This document shows positions 17,820 to 25,738 of a stretch of DNA of 64,000 nucleotides, piece after piece. The stretch's first letter is position 1. Every line of letters begins with the position of its first letter. The DNA is from Mesobacillus selenatarsenatis SF-1 (lineage in GTDB: Bacteria; Bacillota; Bacilli; Bacillales; Cytobacillaceae): NCBI RefSeq assembly GCF_000813125.1, contig NZ_BASE01000017.1, positions 1 to 64,000 of the forward strand, read 5' to 3'. Both the position numbers and the translations under genes were made by a program. The notes beneath the pieces were generated by a model. That model did no database searches. It was not told where the DNA came from and saw only the letters and a list, made by a program, of their open reading frames with translations.

Positions 17820-17883
17820 TGGAAGCATGGGGACGTACCTTTTGCTTCTTTTTCGGAAGCAAAAGGTACGTCCCTCCGCTTCC
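17820..17883. repeat. REP-like long hairpin
   Basis: The 28-base arms GGAAGCATGGGGACGTACCT... and ...AGGTACGTCCCTCCGCTTCC are complementary except for three positions, around a short TTTTTCG loop. The left arm matches the element at 219. It lies between the kinase gene and the TxxL gene and could attenuate transcription or stabilise mRNA. Confidence 0.85.
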
Positions 17884-17890
17884 AGCTTCC

Positions 17891-19831
17891 TCAAATATTC
17901 AGGTTCTCCATGCGCCTGGTGAGTTTTTTGAATGCTTCATCGTCTTTTGCGCCTGTTAGAGTGGCTGCTTTTTCATAAATTTCTTTTGCTTTGGCGTAGT
18001 TGCGTTGTCCTTCTTCTTTCCCTTGCTCGATATCGAGGAGAAGGTTACCAAGCTTTACGTAGGCATTGATGCTTTCAGGAAACTTTTTCAGCGTCGTATT
18101 CTGGAAGTGCTCAACTGCACGTGAGAATTCACCCATTTCCTGATAAATGACCCCAATTTTCACATAGACATCTTCCTGGTCAGCGACATTCAGGTCCAGC
18201 AGGTTGTTGTAATGCTCAATCGCCTTTTCAAAATCGCCGCGCGCAGTCGCTTTGTCCTCGGAATTTACGCCACGACTGTAATAAGCCTGGGCCAGCTTCT
18301 GTTCGAATTCCATTTCGTACTTAAATTGCAGCTGCTCGTTTTCGAGCTTTACCAGGACATCCTTTGCCTTCTGAACAATCTCGATTGCCTGGGTGTTCGA
18401 TTCAGGAATCTGGCTCTTATATGAAATATAGATATTTGCTAGAGAGTTATAGTTATCGATCTTTTTGCTGTCATTCGCCAGGCTGTCATTGTACTGGTGG
18501 AACTCCTGTAGATCGCCGGCGAATTTCGCATAATCTACGTTCAGGCTGCTCATTGTCGTTGCCAGCGACTTGTAATATTTCGCATCTGGCAGTACCTGTT
18601 CATCGATCTGCTGGAAATATTTCAATGCATTGTTGTAATCCCTTTTCACATCGAAATAGGTCATCCCCATCTTGAAAAGAACTTCATTATTCTCGTGGAC
18701 TGCCCCGTATTTATCCTGTATGTATGATTCCAGCTTGGCGAGTCCTTCGTCTGTCTGGTTTCTATTAATGTATAAATCAAGCAGATTGATGTACGCCTCC
18801 GGACGTTCTTTGTCGACACGGGTTGCGCTTTCGAGAAGCTTAATGGCTTCTGTTTGTTCACCGTCCATCAGCGCAACGCTTGCCTGATTTACTAGATTCA
18901 TATAATCCTGGAACTGCTCATTCTTCATACCTTTGTAGCCCAGGGCAGAAGTTGTTGTGAATCCGAGGAAAAGCACAGCAGGAACTACGAACATAGCCAA
19001 CTTCTTGATCAGCATATTCTTGTAGCCCTTCGTCAGCCTGTTGATGTGCTCGAGGTCATAGCTCAACTCCTCGCAGTTCTGGTAGCGATTCGCCGGCTCG
19101 GCCTGAGTGCACTTTTTGATGATATGCTCAAGACCCTCAGGCAGCGATGGATCCGACTCGCGAATCGGCCTGATCTCAAATGGCGGCTCGCTCAGACTTT
19201 TCCCGGTGACAAGATGGTAGAGAGTGATTCCCAGGCTGTAAATATCCGTTTTCGCGTCGGTCTGCCTGCCGGAAATCTGTTCTGGGGCCGCATACCCCTT
19301 CGTTCCGAGATTGGTAGTATCAGAGAGGTTCTCTGTTTTGAATTCACGTGCGATCCCGAAGTCAATCAGCTTGATTTTCCCCTCGGGGGTGAGCATGACG
19401 TTGTCCGGCTTCATGTCACGGTAGATGATCGGATAGGGCTTGCGGGTGTGCAGGTAGCCCAATACATCACTTAACTGCTTCGCCCATTCGATTACCTCTT
19501 TAGCAGGGATTTTACCGTCGCGCTTGAGGCGTTCCTTCAGCGATTCGCCCTCGATATAGTCCATCACTACGTAAATATCGCCCTCTGACTCGATGATGTC
19601 ATAGATTTTCGGCAAAGAGCCATGATCGAGCTTCTTCAGCATGTTCGCCTCGACGACCAGGCTGTTGATCAAGAGCTCATTGTTACTGTTGCTGCGCTTG
19701 CGGATATCCTTGACAACGAGCGACTTGTTCAGCCGGTTGTCCATCGCCAGATAAACAACGCTCATCCCGCCGCGCCCGATTTCCTTCAATATTTCGTACC
19801 TGTCATCAATGATCGTGCCATTTTGTATCAA
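17891..19831 (-). CDS. Transmembrane Ser/Thr protein kinase with extracytoplasmic TPR domain
   Basis: A 646-residue PknB/PrkC-like kinase. The glycine loop is EIGRGGMSVVY (residues 17-27), the ATP lysine is K41 in LVVKDI, the catalytic loop is YRDMKPDN with D139, the Mg loop is DFG with D157, and GTKGYAAPE is the activation segment. The first residue of HRD is Tyr here, as in a number of bacterial kinases. A transmembrane helix (about 280-303) follows the kinase. The outer part of about 340 residues is made of TPR-like helical repeats, not PASTA domains, so the signal sensed is probably protein, not muropeptide. The ATG at 19837 is too close to GGGAGG; the TTG at 19831 has 7-base spacing and is my start. 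It follows the phosphatase gene closely. Confidence 0.88.
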   Translation of the reverse strand: MIQNGTIIDDRYEILKEIGRGGMSVVYLAMDNRLNKSLVVKDIRKRSNSNNELLINSLVVEANMLKKLDHGSLPKIYDIIESEGDIYVVMDYIEGESLKERLKRDGKIPAKEVIEWAKQLSDVLGYLHTRKPYPIIYRDMKPDNVMLTPEGKIKLIDFGIAREFKTENLSDTTNLGTKGYAAPEQISGRQTDAKTDIYSLGITLYHLVTGKSLSEPPFEIRPIRESDPSLPEGLEHIIKKCTQAEPANRYQNCEELSYDLEHINRLTKGYKNMLIKKLAMFVVPAVLFLGFTTTSALGYKGMKNEQFQDYMNLVNQASVALMDGEQTEAIKLLESATRVDKERPEAYINLLDLYINRNQTDEGLAKLESYIQDKYGAVHENNEVLFKMGMTYFDVKRDYNNALKYFQQIDEQVLPDAKYYKSLATTMSSLNVDYAKFAGDLQEFHQYNDSLANDSKKIDNYNSLANIYISYKSQIPESNTQAIEIVQKAKDVLVKLENEQLQFKYEMEFEQKLAQAYYSRGVNSEDKATARGDFEKAIEHYNNLLDLNVADQEDVYVKIGVIYQEMGEFSRAVEHFQNTTLKKFPESINAYVKLGNLLLDIEQGKEEGQRNYAKAKEIYEKAATLTGAKDDEAFKKLTRRMENLNI

Positions 19832-19876
19832 AGTCATTCCTCCCAGAAACACGGGGGTGATTCCAGCAAACCCCAA

Positions 19877-20668
19877 TTATTGAGACGCGAGAACTCTCCC
19901 CGTGTCCCGTTTTGCCAGCAGAATCGAGATATTATCTGTTTCCTGGCGTTGTTTTGCGAGCTCGATGAGTTCAACGAGCTTTTTTTTCATGCTTTTTTCT
20001 TCTGTAAAATGTTGCGGGTTCAGGTTTGCGAGCATTTCTTCGTCTCTGATTTCATGGTAAAATCCGTCGGTGCACAGCATATACATTGTTCCGCTTTCCA
20101 CTTCGCCGGAGTTAATGACCACGTTTATGTCTTTTGTTGCACCAACGCACTGGAGCAGCACATTCCGTCTCGGGTCAATCCTTGCCTGTTCCGCTGTGAT
20201 ATTTCCGCGCTGCAGTTCGCGTTCTACGAGCGTCTGGTCTTCGGTCAATTTGACAAGCTTGTCATTTATGCTGTACGCCCTGCTGTCACCGATCTGCAGG
20301 ATGTAATACTGCTTGTGGAGGATGAGCAAAGCTGTGATTGTGGTTCCAAGCTTGATGTTCGAAGCCTCGCCGTAATCAATGATTTTATTGTTCAGCTCGC
20401 GAATGCGCTTCTCAAGCATTCCAGGAATATCACTTTCCGCGATGCCTGCCTCCAACATCTCCGGAAGGTCGTTTTCAAACCAGTCGGACATCCCTCTAAT
20501 AACCGTCGCACTCGCTAGCTCGCCGTGGGAAAGGCCACCCATTCCGTCGCAAATGACGAACAAGCCGATTTCACCCTCTGGAGTCCTGGCTGTTTTTAAT
20601 AACAGGCCATCCTGATTTGTCTTCTTCTTGATTCCAATGTCCGTATGGTAGGCCACTTGAAATGTCAT
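19877..20668 (-). CDS. PP2C-family protein serine/threonine phosphatase
   Basis: A 263-residue PPM phosphatase. It shows the metal-binding and core motifs in order: D in HTDIGIKKKTNQDG, CDGMGGLSHGELAS, LQIGDSRAYSI, and CTDGFYHEI, with DN in QETDNISILL. It would remove phosphate from Thr/Ser residues placed by the kinase encoded next. It lies 14 bases after the FHA gene, and its stop is 46 bases before the kinase start, so the three are surely co-transcribed. No membrane segment is present, so it acts in the cytosol. The last codons overlap a short GAGACGCGAGAAC sequence that also occurs at 25461. Confidence 0.93.
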   Translation of the reverse strand: MTFQVAYHTDIGIKKKTNQDGLLLKTARTPEGEIGLFVICDGMGGLSHGELASATVIRGMSDWFENDLPEMLEAGIAESDIPGMLEKRIRELNNKIIDYGEASNIKLGTTITALLILHKQYYILQIGDSRAYSINDKLVKLTEDQTLVERELQRGNITAEQARIDPRRNVLLQCVGATKDINVVINSGEVESGTMYMLCTDGFYHEIRDEEMLANLNPQHFTEEKSMKKKLVELIELAKQRQETDNISILLAKRDTGRVLASQ

Positions 20669-20682
20669 CCTTGTTAACCCCC

Positions 20683-21993
20683 TTAATAAAGCCTGAAGAC
20701 GAATTCCTCGTTTGCGAGCTTAATTTTATCTTCGTGCTTGATTTTGACTTTTTCCTTTGGCGACAGCTTCACGCCGTTCACGTAACTGCCGTTGGTTGAG
20801 TGATTGTCTTCCAGGAAATATTCGCCACCCGATACGATTACATGTGCATGTACCCTGCCAATCACTTTATTTTCCGATGCGAAGTCTGCTCTCATAGGAT
20901 CACGGCCAATTTTGAAAAAGTCCTTGGCAATCGTGATTTTTTCATTCTTGGAGACTGCCATCAAAAACGGCCTGCGGGTGGAATGACCAAGAGTCGTTGT
21001 GCCTTCATCCTCATCAGCCATGACACCAAGTACTGTTGTTCCTTCGTCTCCCAGATCACTGCTACTGCCAATTGCAGGCTGGATATTGATTGATGTACTC
21101 CCGCCGAGTGCCGAAGCTTCTTTTAACAAAGCGTTGTTGTCACCAAGCTCTGCCCTGGTAATCCGCTTGTAGTTAACTTCTTCCTCGATTTCGAGCTTTC
21201 GACCTGTTTTGACATCCTTCTTCTGACTTGTGTACTCAGAAGTCAGCACGCCATTATCGACGCTCGTTTTTACGGTGTGAACCTCGCTGCCCGGGCTGTA
21301 GAAATTCGGGTTAATGGACGGTGTTTCAAGTTCCGGTTCTTCCCTCAGGCTTTCTTCATCCGTTTTGACTGGTGCTGCTTCCTGCTTCGGTTTTTCCGGC
21401 ATCTTGTAATGCTGGCGTACGAGTGTTTCCTCGCCAGCCAGCTCGTTCATTTTTTTCAGTAGGAGTTCTGGTGTTACGTCCTCTGTCTCGACTAAATAGT
21501 TATGGAGTTTGATAAAAAATGCGGCATCATCGTTTTCATCGTAAGGAGCCGACAAGAGCAATTCACGTAGAAAGTCTTTAAGTGATACCTTTTCAAAAAT
21601 ATTATTTTTTACAGGAAGGTAGATAAAAACTAATCTGTTTGAAAAATTATCAATAAAGATCTCACGCTGACTGAAGACGAAGTTCTCGATATCCATGCCG
21701 CTCTCTCGGGCATCCACCAGCGTTTCAGCAATGTTGAGGAAGCTATTATATAGCTGTTCTTTCGTTGCCGGCGTGGAATTCAGCATCTCCAGCGTGTTAT
21801 CGGAAATCATGTCATAGCGAAGAAAGCAGTTATCTCCCTCTAAAATTGCATTGCAGGGCAGAATTCCCGGAATACGGCTCGTTCTTAACAGCTCAACCTG
21901 GCTGCCATCGATGTCTGCCTTGCTTCCAGCATAAAAATAAAGGAATTTCGAAATTCCATAGCTTTCTAATTTAAATTCCGCATGTTTGATCAT
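20683..21993 (-). CDS. DUF6382/FHA-domain protein of the T7SS cluster
   Basis: A 436-residue cytosolic protein. Residues 1-170 match the DUF6382 type (CFLRYDMIS... FVFSQREIFIDNFSNRLVFIYLP). A charged linker contains two tandem sites, DEGTTVLG and DEGTTTLG (about residues 315-335). Residues 350-436 form an FHA domain with the binding residues intact: FKIGRDP, GRVHAHV and HSTNGSYVNG. The linker sites look like kinase targets that could be bound by FHA domains in cis or trans. The N-terminal pattern (helical hairpin followed by strand pairs) recalls the pseudokinase half of EssB/YukC, so it may replace EssB; this is a weak inference. TTGGAG precedes the ATG. It heads the FHA-phosphatase-kinase group. 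Confidence 0.82.
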   Translation of the reverse strand: MIKHAEFKLESYGISKFLYFYAGSKADIDGSQVELLRTSRIPGILPCNAILEGDNCFLRYDMISDNTLEMLNSTPATKEQLYNSFLNIAETLVDARESGMDIENFVFSQREIFIDNFSNRLVFIYLPVKNNIFEKVSLKDFLRELLLSAPYDENDDAAFFIKLHNYLVETEDVTPELLLKKMNELAGEETLVRQHYKMPEKPKQEAAPVKTDEESLREEPELETPSINPNFYSPGSEVHTVKTSVDNGVLTSEYTSQKKDVKTGRKLEIEEEVNYKRITRAELGDNNALLKEASALGGSTSINIQPAIGSSSDLGDEGTTVLGVMADEDEGTTTLGHSTRRPFLMAVSKNEKITIAKDFFKIGRDPMRADFASENKVIGRVHAHVIVSGGEYFLEDNHSTNGSYVNGVKLSPKEKVKIKHEDKIKLANEEFVFRLY

Positions 21994-22081
21994 TGCGCTT
22001 CGACTCCAATTTGAATTTATGTATGGTTTTGATCCACACCGAACCCCTTATTTTCAAACAAAATAACCGTGGAAGATTTTT

Positions 22082-22165
22082 TATCTCCAGTTGAGACGAT
22101 TTTATCTCCGGTTAGAGAACTTTTATCTCCAGTTGAGACCGTTTTATTTCCAGTTGACCTCATTT
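22082..22165. repeat. 21-bp-period array, motif TATCTCCAGTTGAGA
   Basis: Four copies of TATCTCC(A/G)G start at 22082, 22103, 22124 and 22145, all 21 bases apart. The same motif appears inverted at 44642-44735. It lies between the WXG100 gene and the FHA gene, 90 bases upstream of the latter's start. Confidence 0.85.
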
Positions 22166-22298
22166 CATTCGCATTACCGCATTCTTCAGATATTCCAGCT
22201 TGGCCACGGATTTCCCCCGTTGTGGCACTTCCTAAGTTAAATTTTACAGAAGGGCAAACTGCACCAGCCGCTTGCCCCATACCCTCTGTAAAAAGTGA

Positions 22299-22601
22299 TT
22301 ACTTAAAAGAGCTGGCGTTGTTGTTGATTGCTGTTTCTGCAGTGTTGTAGTTAGTGACAGTGTTATCCAAGAATTTGGCGTAGCTGTCGACGACCTGGCG
22401 ATATTCTTCAAATCGTGGTGCAAGTGAGTTGAAGTTGCCGCGGATTGTGTTGGATGCGTCGGAGTTCCATGATGACGCTAGTGCGTTCATGTCCTTCTTG
22501 ATTTCTTCTAATCTAGTGGATAATTGCTGATTCAGGGTGCGGATTTGGCCCGCCGTTTTGCTAACCTCGCCGAGCGAGATTTTGATTCCATCTCCTGCCA
22601 A
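22299..22601 (-). CDS. WXG100-family type VII secretion protein
   Basis: A 100-residue helical hairpin protein of EsxA size. The turn contains SWNSDAS, a variant of the W-x-G motif with Ser for Gly, between two long amphipathic helices (SKTAGQIRTLNQQLSTRLEEIKK and FNSLAPRFEEYRQVVDSYAKFL). A C-terminal YNTAE fits the Y-x-x-x-D/E export signal. The start is a TTG at 22599-22601 with AGGAGGTG at 8-base spacing. It follows the other WXG100 gene by 30 bases, and such pairs usually form heterodimers. It is both a likely substrate and an activator of EssC. Confidence 0.88.
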   Translation of the reverse strand: MAGDGIKISLGEVSKTAGQIRTLNQQLSTRLEEIKKDMNALASSWNSDASNTIRGNFNSLAPRFEEYRQVVDSYAKFLDNTVTNYNTAETAINNNASSFK

Positions 22602-22631
22602 TGTATTTCACCTCCTGCGTTATGTTAAGGA

Positions 22632-22934
22632 TTAGTTGCTCAATCGCTTAGCCTGGTTAATGACTTCTGATTGAGTGTCGCGGTATGTCTTCGCGCTCAT
22701 TTTCAGGAACTCTGAGTACTGTCTCATCAACTGTGTCATTTTGTTAAAGTCGTCCATGAAACCTTTGATTTGCGCAGTGTATGCCTGGTTATCAGCACCC
22801 TGCCAAGCAGCAGCCATGGCTTCAACTTCGCTGAAAAGAGCTTTGTAGTTTCTTTCATAGTCAGCTGCCTGCTGGTCAATTTTGTTAGCAGTCGTTTCAA
22901 GCTTTGCTGGTTCAACAGTGATTGATCTTGCCAT
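22632..22934 (-). CDS. WXG100-family type VII secretion protein
   Basis: A 100-residue protein with the canonical turn AAAWQGADNQAY, flanked by helices ANKIDQQAADYERNYKALFSEVEAM and FMDDFNKMTQLMRQYSEFLKMSAKTY. The ORF opens at 22943, but AAAGGAGGTG is spaced for the ATG at 22934 (MARSITVEP), the usual opening. No clear Y-x-x-x-D/E tail is visible, so the partner at 22299 may supply the export signal of a heterodimer. Gene order from upstream is: lipase effector, small helical protein, this gene, second WXG100 gene. Confidence 0.92.
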   Translation of the reverse strand: MARSITVEPAKLETTANKIDQQAADYERNYKALFSEVEAMAAAWQGADNQAYTAQIKGFMDDFNKMTQLMRQYSEFLKMSAKTYRDTQSEVINQAKRLSN

Positions 22935-22982
22935 TCTTTTCACCTCCTTTAAAGCGGTGTTTATATATGAACTCTAAAAGAG

Positions 22983-23174
22983 TCATATTCTTCTTAACTT
23001 ATAGCTTACATAGCGGTATTTTTCCGCGGACCGCCGCAAACCCGAAGCCGCTTTTACCGAACCGATCCCTTTGAATTCATGGCTGAGGCCATTCGAGATA
23101 TCCTCAAGCTCCCGTGCGATCGCATTCGCTTCCGCCGCAATCCTATTAATCTTGCTTCTCACTTTGGGATCCAT
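22983..23174 (-). CDS. Small helical protein next to the T7SS lipase
   Basis: 63 residues, strongly helical and basic (KINRIAAEANAIARELEDISNGLSHEF... SAEKYRYVSYKLRRI). The ATG is 3 bases after the lipase stop, and its Shine-Dalgarno (AGGGGGT) lies within the last lipase codons, so translation is coupled. Size and layout fit the small alpha-helical partner or chaperone proteins that accompany LXG-type and lipase T7SS substrates, and it may bind the lipase C-terminal domain. I do not recognise a named family. Confidence 0.65.
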   Translation of the reverse strand: MDPKVRSKINRIAAEANAIARELEDISNGLSHEFKGIGSVKAASGLRRSAEKYRYVSYKLRRI

Positions 23175-23177
23175 TGT

Positions 23178-24584
23178 TTACCCCCTGATTGAACCGGCTT
23201 TACCAGCAAGATACCTTTCACTTTTCTGTAAAAGCTCTGCCGTACGGTTCAGATAGTTGATGCTTTCTGGGATTCGGATATCGTAAGATGACGCGATATC
23301 CGCGGCGAGGACATTATCCAGCCCCATGACACCGGCTTCCCAGTACAAATCATCGATCATATCGTTAAGCTGGGCGACACGCCTCTGTACCGAGCGAAGC
23401 CGGTTGGCGTAATAGAACAGCCTTGGGATGTCGACTTTTATATAGGGCTCAATTGGGAAGTTGTTGCCGTTCAGGCCGTCTATAAAACCACCGATTTTAA
23501 CAGCGGCCCTTGATATAAGCTCGGCAAAGAATGAGTTTACCTTTGCCTCGAACTCCTTTTTTGCTTTTGCCAGTCCAACGACAAGCTTTACAGTCTGCTC
23601 CTGGATTAAATGGGCAGCCACAGCCATTGCCTTGGCCGTATAATGCATGACATTTATTGCTGCATTGGCAACAACATAAGCTGCCTTATAAGCCCTCATC
23701 GGACTGGAGGTAGAGAGTTCATGGAAGATGTCCTCAAATATCATATTGTTTAGAACATACCTGCCGAACGATTGACCATTCTCGTATACCTTATAATTTC
23801 CATTCTCGTCAAACCCAGCACTACTCGTCAGTGAGTGAGGATAAAACGGCTTCTTTATATCATAATCATCATTAATGCCTATCGTTTTATCAACATATGG
23901 CACTTTGCCAAGCTGCGAGACTGGATCATACGCATATACGATAAAATCATGCCGGTCTCCCATCAAAGCCTCTTGTTCCTTTTTGGATAAAGACCACCAG
24001 TATAAAGGGGCAGCATTTATCACATATGCCCTGGTATTATCATCAAGGTTGTTGATGAAGACGTAATCCGCCAAATTGCCACCCTTTGAATGGCCAAGCA
24101 GCAGCCTTTCACCTGATGTATCCGCCAGATACTTTTGATAAAATGCATCGGCTTCTTTCTGTTGCTTGATTTCCACTCCCATTGAAGCTTCAAAGTTGGA
24201 AACCCAATCCGTCCTTAGGTGACCCATATCCCCCATCGCTTCACTGCCTCTGAAAACTGCAGTTGCGTTCCCGCTTTTATCTTCGAATGCGTACCCAACA
24301 AAACCGGAGTCGGATGCACCTTTAGTATTGTTGCCTTCATTCGGGTTATGATTCTGGTAGCCTGATAATTTTACGCTATGAAGATTTGAACCTTTAAAAC
24401 TATCACTTGAAAAAAATGCTTCTAGCTGTTTATAGTTTTCCTCATTTTTATCAGCGCTCATTTTTGCATAATCCCAAACCCGCTCTATACTTTTCCCGTT
24501 AAGTGGCTGATTATTAGGCAAGTCATAGTATGACAACATCAGCAGGACATTTTTCTCTTCATCAGTTAATTGATCAAGGGACAT
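23178..24584 (-). CDS. Mbeg1-like lipase, probable T7SS effector with C-terminal targeting domain
   Basis: 468 residues. The N-terminal 300 form an alpha/beta hydrolase of the Mbeg1/DUF2974 type: nucleophile Ser166 in LLLGHSKGGNLADYV, Asp220 in VYAYDPVSQL and His250 in FYPHSL give a complete triad. Residues about 310-468 are long helices (VKLVVGLAKAKKEFEAKVNSF; RLFYYANRLRSVQRRVAQL; YLNRTAELLQKSERYL) resembling WXG/LXG export modules, but placed at the C terminus. This reversed layout is known for the S. aureus T7SS lipase TslA. No Sec signal is present. The longest frame starts at 24701, but GAGGGGTGATGAT precedes ATG 24584. A lipoprotein gene lies 4 bases upstream and a small helical gene downstream. 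Phospholipid or lipid-ester hydrolysis is expected; its target is unknown. Confidence 0.8.
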   Translation of the reverse strand: MSLDQLTDEEKNVLLMLSYYDLPNNQPLNGKSIERVWDYAKMSADKNEENYKQLEAFFSSDSFKGSNLHSVKLSGYQNHNPNEGNNTKGASDSGFVGYAFEDKSGNATAVFRGSEAMGDMGHLRTDWVSNFEASMGVEIKQQKEADAFYQKYLADTSGERLLLGHSKGGNLADYVFINNLDDNTRAYVINAAPLYWWSLSKKEQEALMGDRHDFIVYAYDPVSQLGKVPYVDKTIGINDDYDIKKPFYPHSLTSSAGFDENGNYKVYENGQSFGRYVLNNMIFEDIFHELSTSSPMRAYKAAYVVANAAINVMHYTAKAMAVAAHLIQEQTVKLVVGLAKAKKEFEAKVNSFFAELISRAAVKIGGFIDGLNGNNFPIEPYIKVDIPRLFYYANRLRSVQRRVAQLNDMIDDLYWEAGVMGLDNVLAADIASSYDIRIPESINYLNRTAELLQKSERYLAGKAGSIRG

Positions 24585-24588
24585 ATCA

Positions 24589-25339
24589 TCACCCCTCTTG
24601 CGGTTGATAATATTCTTTAATCTGCTCAGGGCTGCTAATTTCCATTGAATCATCGACCATAATAGTTCCATACACCTTAGCGTCCAGGTTTGACCAGTCA
24701 ATATTGTTAATATTGGATGTCCTCATATAGTCAGATACATTTTCTGAACTATCCACAAAACCGACAGTCACACCGTAATATTTTGCATTAGACTGCTTTA
24801 GCTCGTTCAGCAATTGATATATCGGCTCCAAATATTTCTCCACTTCCGGTTCTCCATCCGTCTTTACGGCAATGTTCAAAGTAAGCAACGCACCATTGTC
24901 ATCTCTTTGTAAAAAAGTCAGTGACAGATGAATCTTTCTTTTCCTCAGCGTACTTCTCTTCTTCCACAAACAGCATTGTCTTGAATTCAACATCTTCATT
25001 AAATGCCTGATTTACCTTATCCTGATACAACTGGTCAAGCTGGTTAGACCATATAGATAAAATGAAGGTGTCATAGTATACACCATCTTCATTCCTACTT
25101 TCACCTGCAAGGAAGACAAGCTCAGGCTTTCCTTCTTGATGAGCAATCACTTTGTCTTTTCCATACATTTCCGGAAAGATGACACTGCCTTCTTTGGTGC
25201 TTTCAACCTCAAACTTTTCATTGTATTTCTCTTCTAAATGCTCCATTACCTTACTCTCCGAACTCATACACCCGGCACCTCCCATGATCACGAATAAAAT
25301 TGCCGCAGTCAGCTTGATCCACTTCTTCAAGTTCTCCAC
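24589..25339 (-). pseudogene. Lipoprotein gene disrupted by a one-base shift, possible lipase immunity gene
   Basis: The first frame (25339-24899) starts MENLKKWIKLTAAILFVIMGGAGC, a lipoprotein signal with lipobox GGAGC, and reaches SSVTDFFTKR-stop. The second frame continues without a break from the same point as LQRDDNGALLTLNIAVK to 24589. At the junction is a run of six A (24911-24916 on the plus strand). With five, the frames join as VTDFLQRDDNGALL and the total of 750 bases gives exactly 249 residues. So this is one gene with a +1 base, either a true mutation, a phase-variable tract or a sequence error. It lies 4 bases upstream of the lipase start. Lipoproteins next to T7SS lipases can be immunity proteins (TilA for TslA); this role is inference. 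Confidence 0.75.
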
Positions 25340-25344
25340 ACCTT

Positions 25345-25490
25345 CCGTTTTGAAAAACGGGAACGGTCCTCCGGTTTTGAAAACCGTCCCCTGGTCTTAT
25401 GTTCATTTTAATGTGAGTTACGATAACCATTTCTATGACCCATGTTCATTTTCTGTGAGACGCGAGAACCGTGCCCACGTCGCGCTCTAA
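25345..25490. repeat. REP-like inverted repeats between esaB and the lipoprotein gene
   Basis: Two nested palindromes occur: CCGTTTTGAAAAACGG at 25345-25360, and CGGTTTTGAAAACCG within GGGAACGGTCC...GAAAACCGTCCCC at 25360-25391. Two imperfect direct copies of GTTCATTTT-x-TGTGAG follow, the second running into ACGCGAGAACCGTGCCCACGTC. This differs from the GGGGACGTACC type at 219 and 17820. Confidence 0.6.
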
Positions 25491-25738
25491 ATCAACATCA
25501 ACTTAGCACCGTTCATCAACCCGATCTCTTCTACAGTCTGGTTGATATTTAAAATGGTGCCGGTCTTTCGGTCACAGAGGATGGTGTCGGGTGTTGCCGA
25601 GTAGTATCCTTGTGACAGTTCTGTCATGGTTCCGGCGAGCAGATAGACGATTTCGTGCAGCAAGATTCCCTGCGGCAGGAAGACGTCGTATGATTTTTCA
25701 GAGGCGGGGATGAAGACCTCTACGAGCACCTTATCCAT
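25487..25738 (-). CDS. esaB: EsaB/YukD-like ubiquitin-fold protein
   Basis: 83 residues with the beta-grasp layout of YukD: KVLVEVFIPASEKSYDVFLPQGILLHEIVYLL, a central helix, and NQTVEEIGLMNGAKLMLI at the end. EsaB/YukD is a small cytosolic component of firmicute T7SS that affects secretion and is not a protein conjugate (no C-terminal Gly-Gly here). The ATG overlaps the last 8 bases of essC, so the two are translated together. The pairing of an EsaB-like gene with essC is the strongest sign that this locus is a T7SSb-related machine. Confidence 0.85.
   Translation of the reverse strand: MDKVLVEVFIPASEKSYDVFLPQGILLHEIVYLLAGTMTELSQGYYSATPDTILCDRKTGTILNINQTVEEIGLMNGAKLMLI

Noticed and set aside
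22017-22280. Open frame with STGDK heptapeptide repeats, a possible repeat protein
   Set aside because: The repeats come from the 21-bp-period array. The same array at 44642 is in the opposite direction and also gives STGDK, with no Shine-Dalgarno or conserved start in either place.
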